14,233 bases of DNA, from assembly GCA_003164375.1 (NCBI GenBank), contig PLTE01000164.1, positions 21,364 through 35,596 of the forward strand, given 5' to 3'. The stretch comes from Hyphomicrobiales bacterium (lineage in GTDB: Bacteria > Pseudomonadota > Alphaproteobacteria > Rhizobiales > Xanthobacteraceae). The position numbers and the translations under genes were made by a program. The notes beneath the pieces were generated by a model. It worked only from the letters and a program-made list of their open reading frames with translations, ran no database searches and was not told the DNA's origin. This document shows, piece after piece, positions 14,017 to 14,233 of this stretch (positions are counted from its first letter, which is position 1; every line of letters starts with the position of its first letter).

Positions 14017-14233
14017 ATGGTCCGCATCGATTTCAACCGCCTGCGCTTTCTGGTGATCGACGACAACGCGCATATGCGACGCATCCTGCGCACGCTGCTG
14101 CATGGCTTCGGCGCCCGCGAAGTCTATGAAGCCGAGGACGGCGCCGCCGGTCTCGAAGCCTTCACCCATTACATGCCCGACATCATCCTCGCCGACTGGG
14201 TAATGCCGATCTTCGACGGCTTGGAATTGACGC
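14017..14233 (+). CDS. CheY-like response regulator, 5' part
   Basis: The first 72 residues are present and the gene runs off the window. It starts with MVRIDFNRLRFLVIDDNAHM. Asp15 and Asp16 form the acidic pocket, Asp60 in IILADWVMP is the phosphoacceptor, and FDGLEL follows. This is the front half of a receiver domain, so the protein is phosphorylated by a histidine kinase not seen here. GGGAG at 14007-14011 lies five bases before the ATG. Whether an output domain follows is unknown. A CtrA-type box upstream suggests cell-cycle or motility timing. Confidence 0.9.
   Translation, partial: MVRIDFNRLRFLVIDDNAHMRRILRTLLHGFGAREVYEAEDGAAGLEAFTHYMPDIILADWVMPIFDGLELT

Overview
The window looks like chromosome of a GC-rich alphaproteobacterium of the Hyphomicrobiales, near Bradyrhizobium, Rhodopseudomonas or Pseudolabrys. 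The evidence is the gene families, strong GC bias at third codon positions, a CtrA-type box, and a remnant resembling the Tat leaders common in Bradyrhizobium ABC binding proteins. The genus is an inference.

Region 1 (1-4952) is one co-directional unit. It holds the 3' end of a ring-opening amidohydrolase of the cyanuric acid hydrolase/barbiturase family, then an exported NMT1/TauA-type binding protein, an ABC ATPase and a permease (overlapping or abutting starts and stops), then an amidase-signature hydrolase. The layout suggests uptake of a small nitrogen compound, ring opening, and hydrolysis of the linear amide or ureide product. The substrate cannot be read from the sequence. This is the best candidate for an undescribed pathway in the window.

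Region 2 (5018 to about 8050) begins with an intact tRNA-Thr(UGU). Behind it lies a lower-GC stretch with eroded gene pieces, a FixK/FNR-like box in front of a 29-codon leader remnant, an intact GT39-type membrane glycosyltransferase, and a broken streptogramin-lyase-like beta-propeller gene. A 13-base near-copy of the tRNA 3' end (12/13) lies at 7989-8001, where the GC-rich backbone resumes. This fits an old, eroded insertion at the tRNA, but no integrase is visible.

Region 3 (8051-11753) holds a small potassium-channel-like membrane protein on the minus strand. Divergent from it is a two-gene unit: a dienelactone-hydrolase-family enzyme and a Tat-exported metallo-beta-lactamase-fold hydrolase. 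That unit ends at a strong GC hairpin. Next comes a small secreted Lys/Ala-rich protein (minus) and a divergent secreted TPR protein (plus). Two back-to-back perfect inverted repeats lie between this last pair.

Region 4 (11761-14233) holds cutA and an orphan Bug/TctC-type binding protein, overlapping by 4 bases on the minus strand. NAD kinase (nadK) is divergent from cutA. A receiver-domain response regulator cut by the window end has a full TTAA-N7-TTAAC box upstream. No CRISPR array, rRNA gene, intact transposase or integrase was seen.
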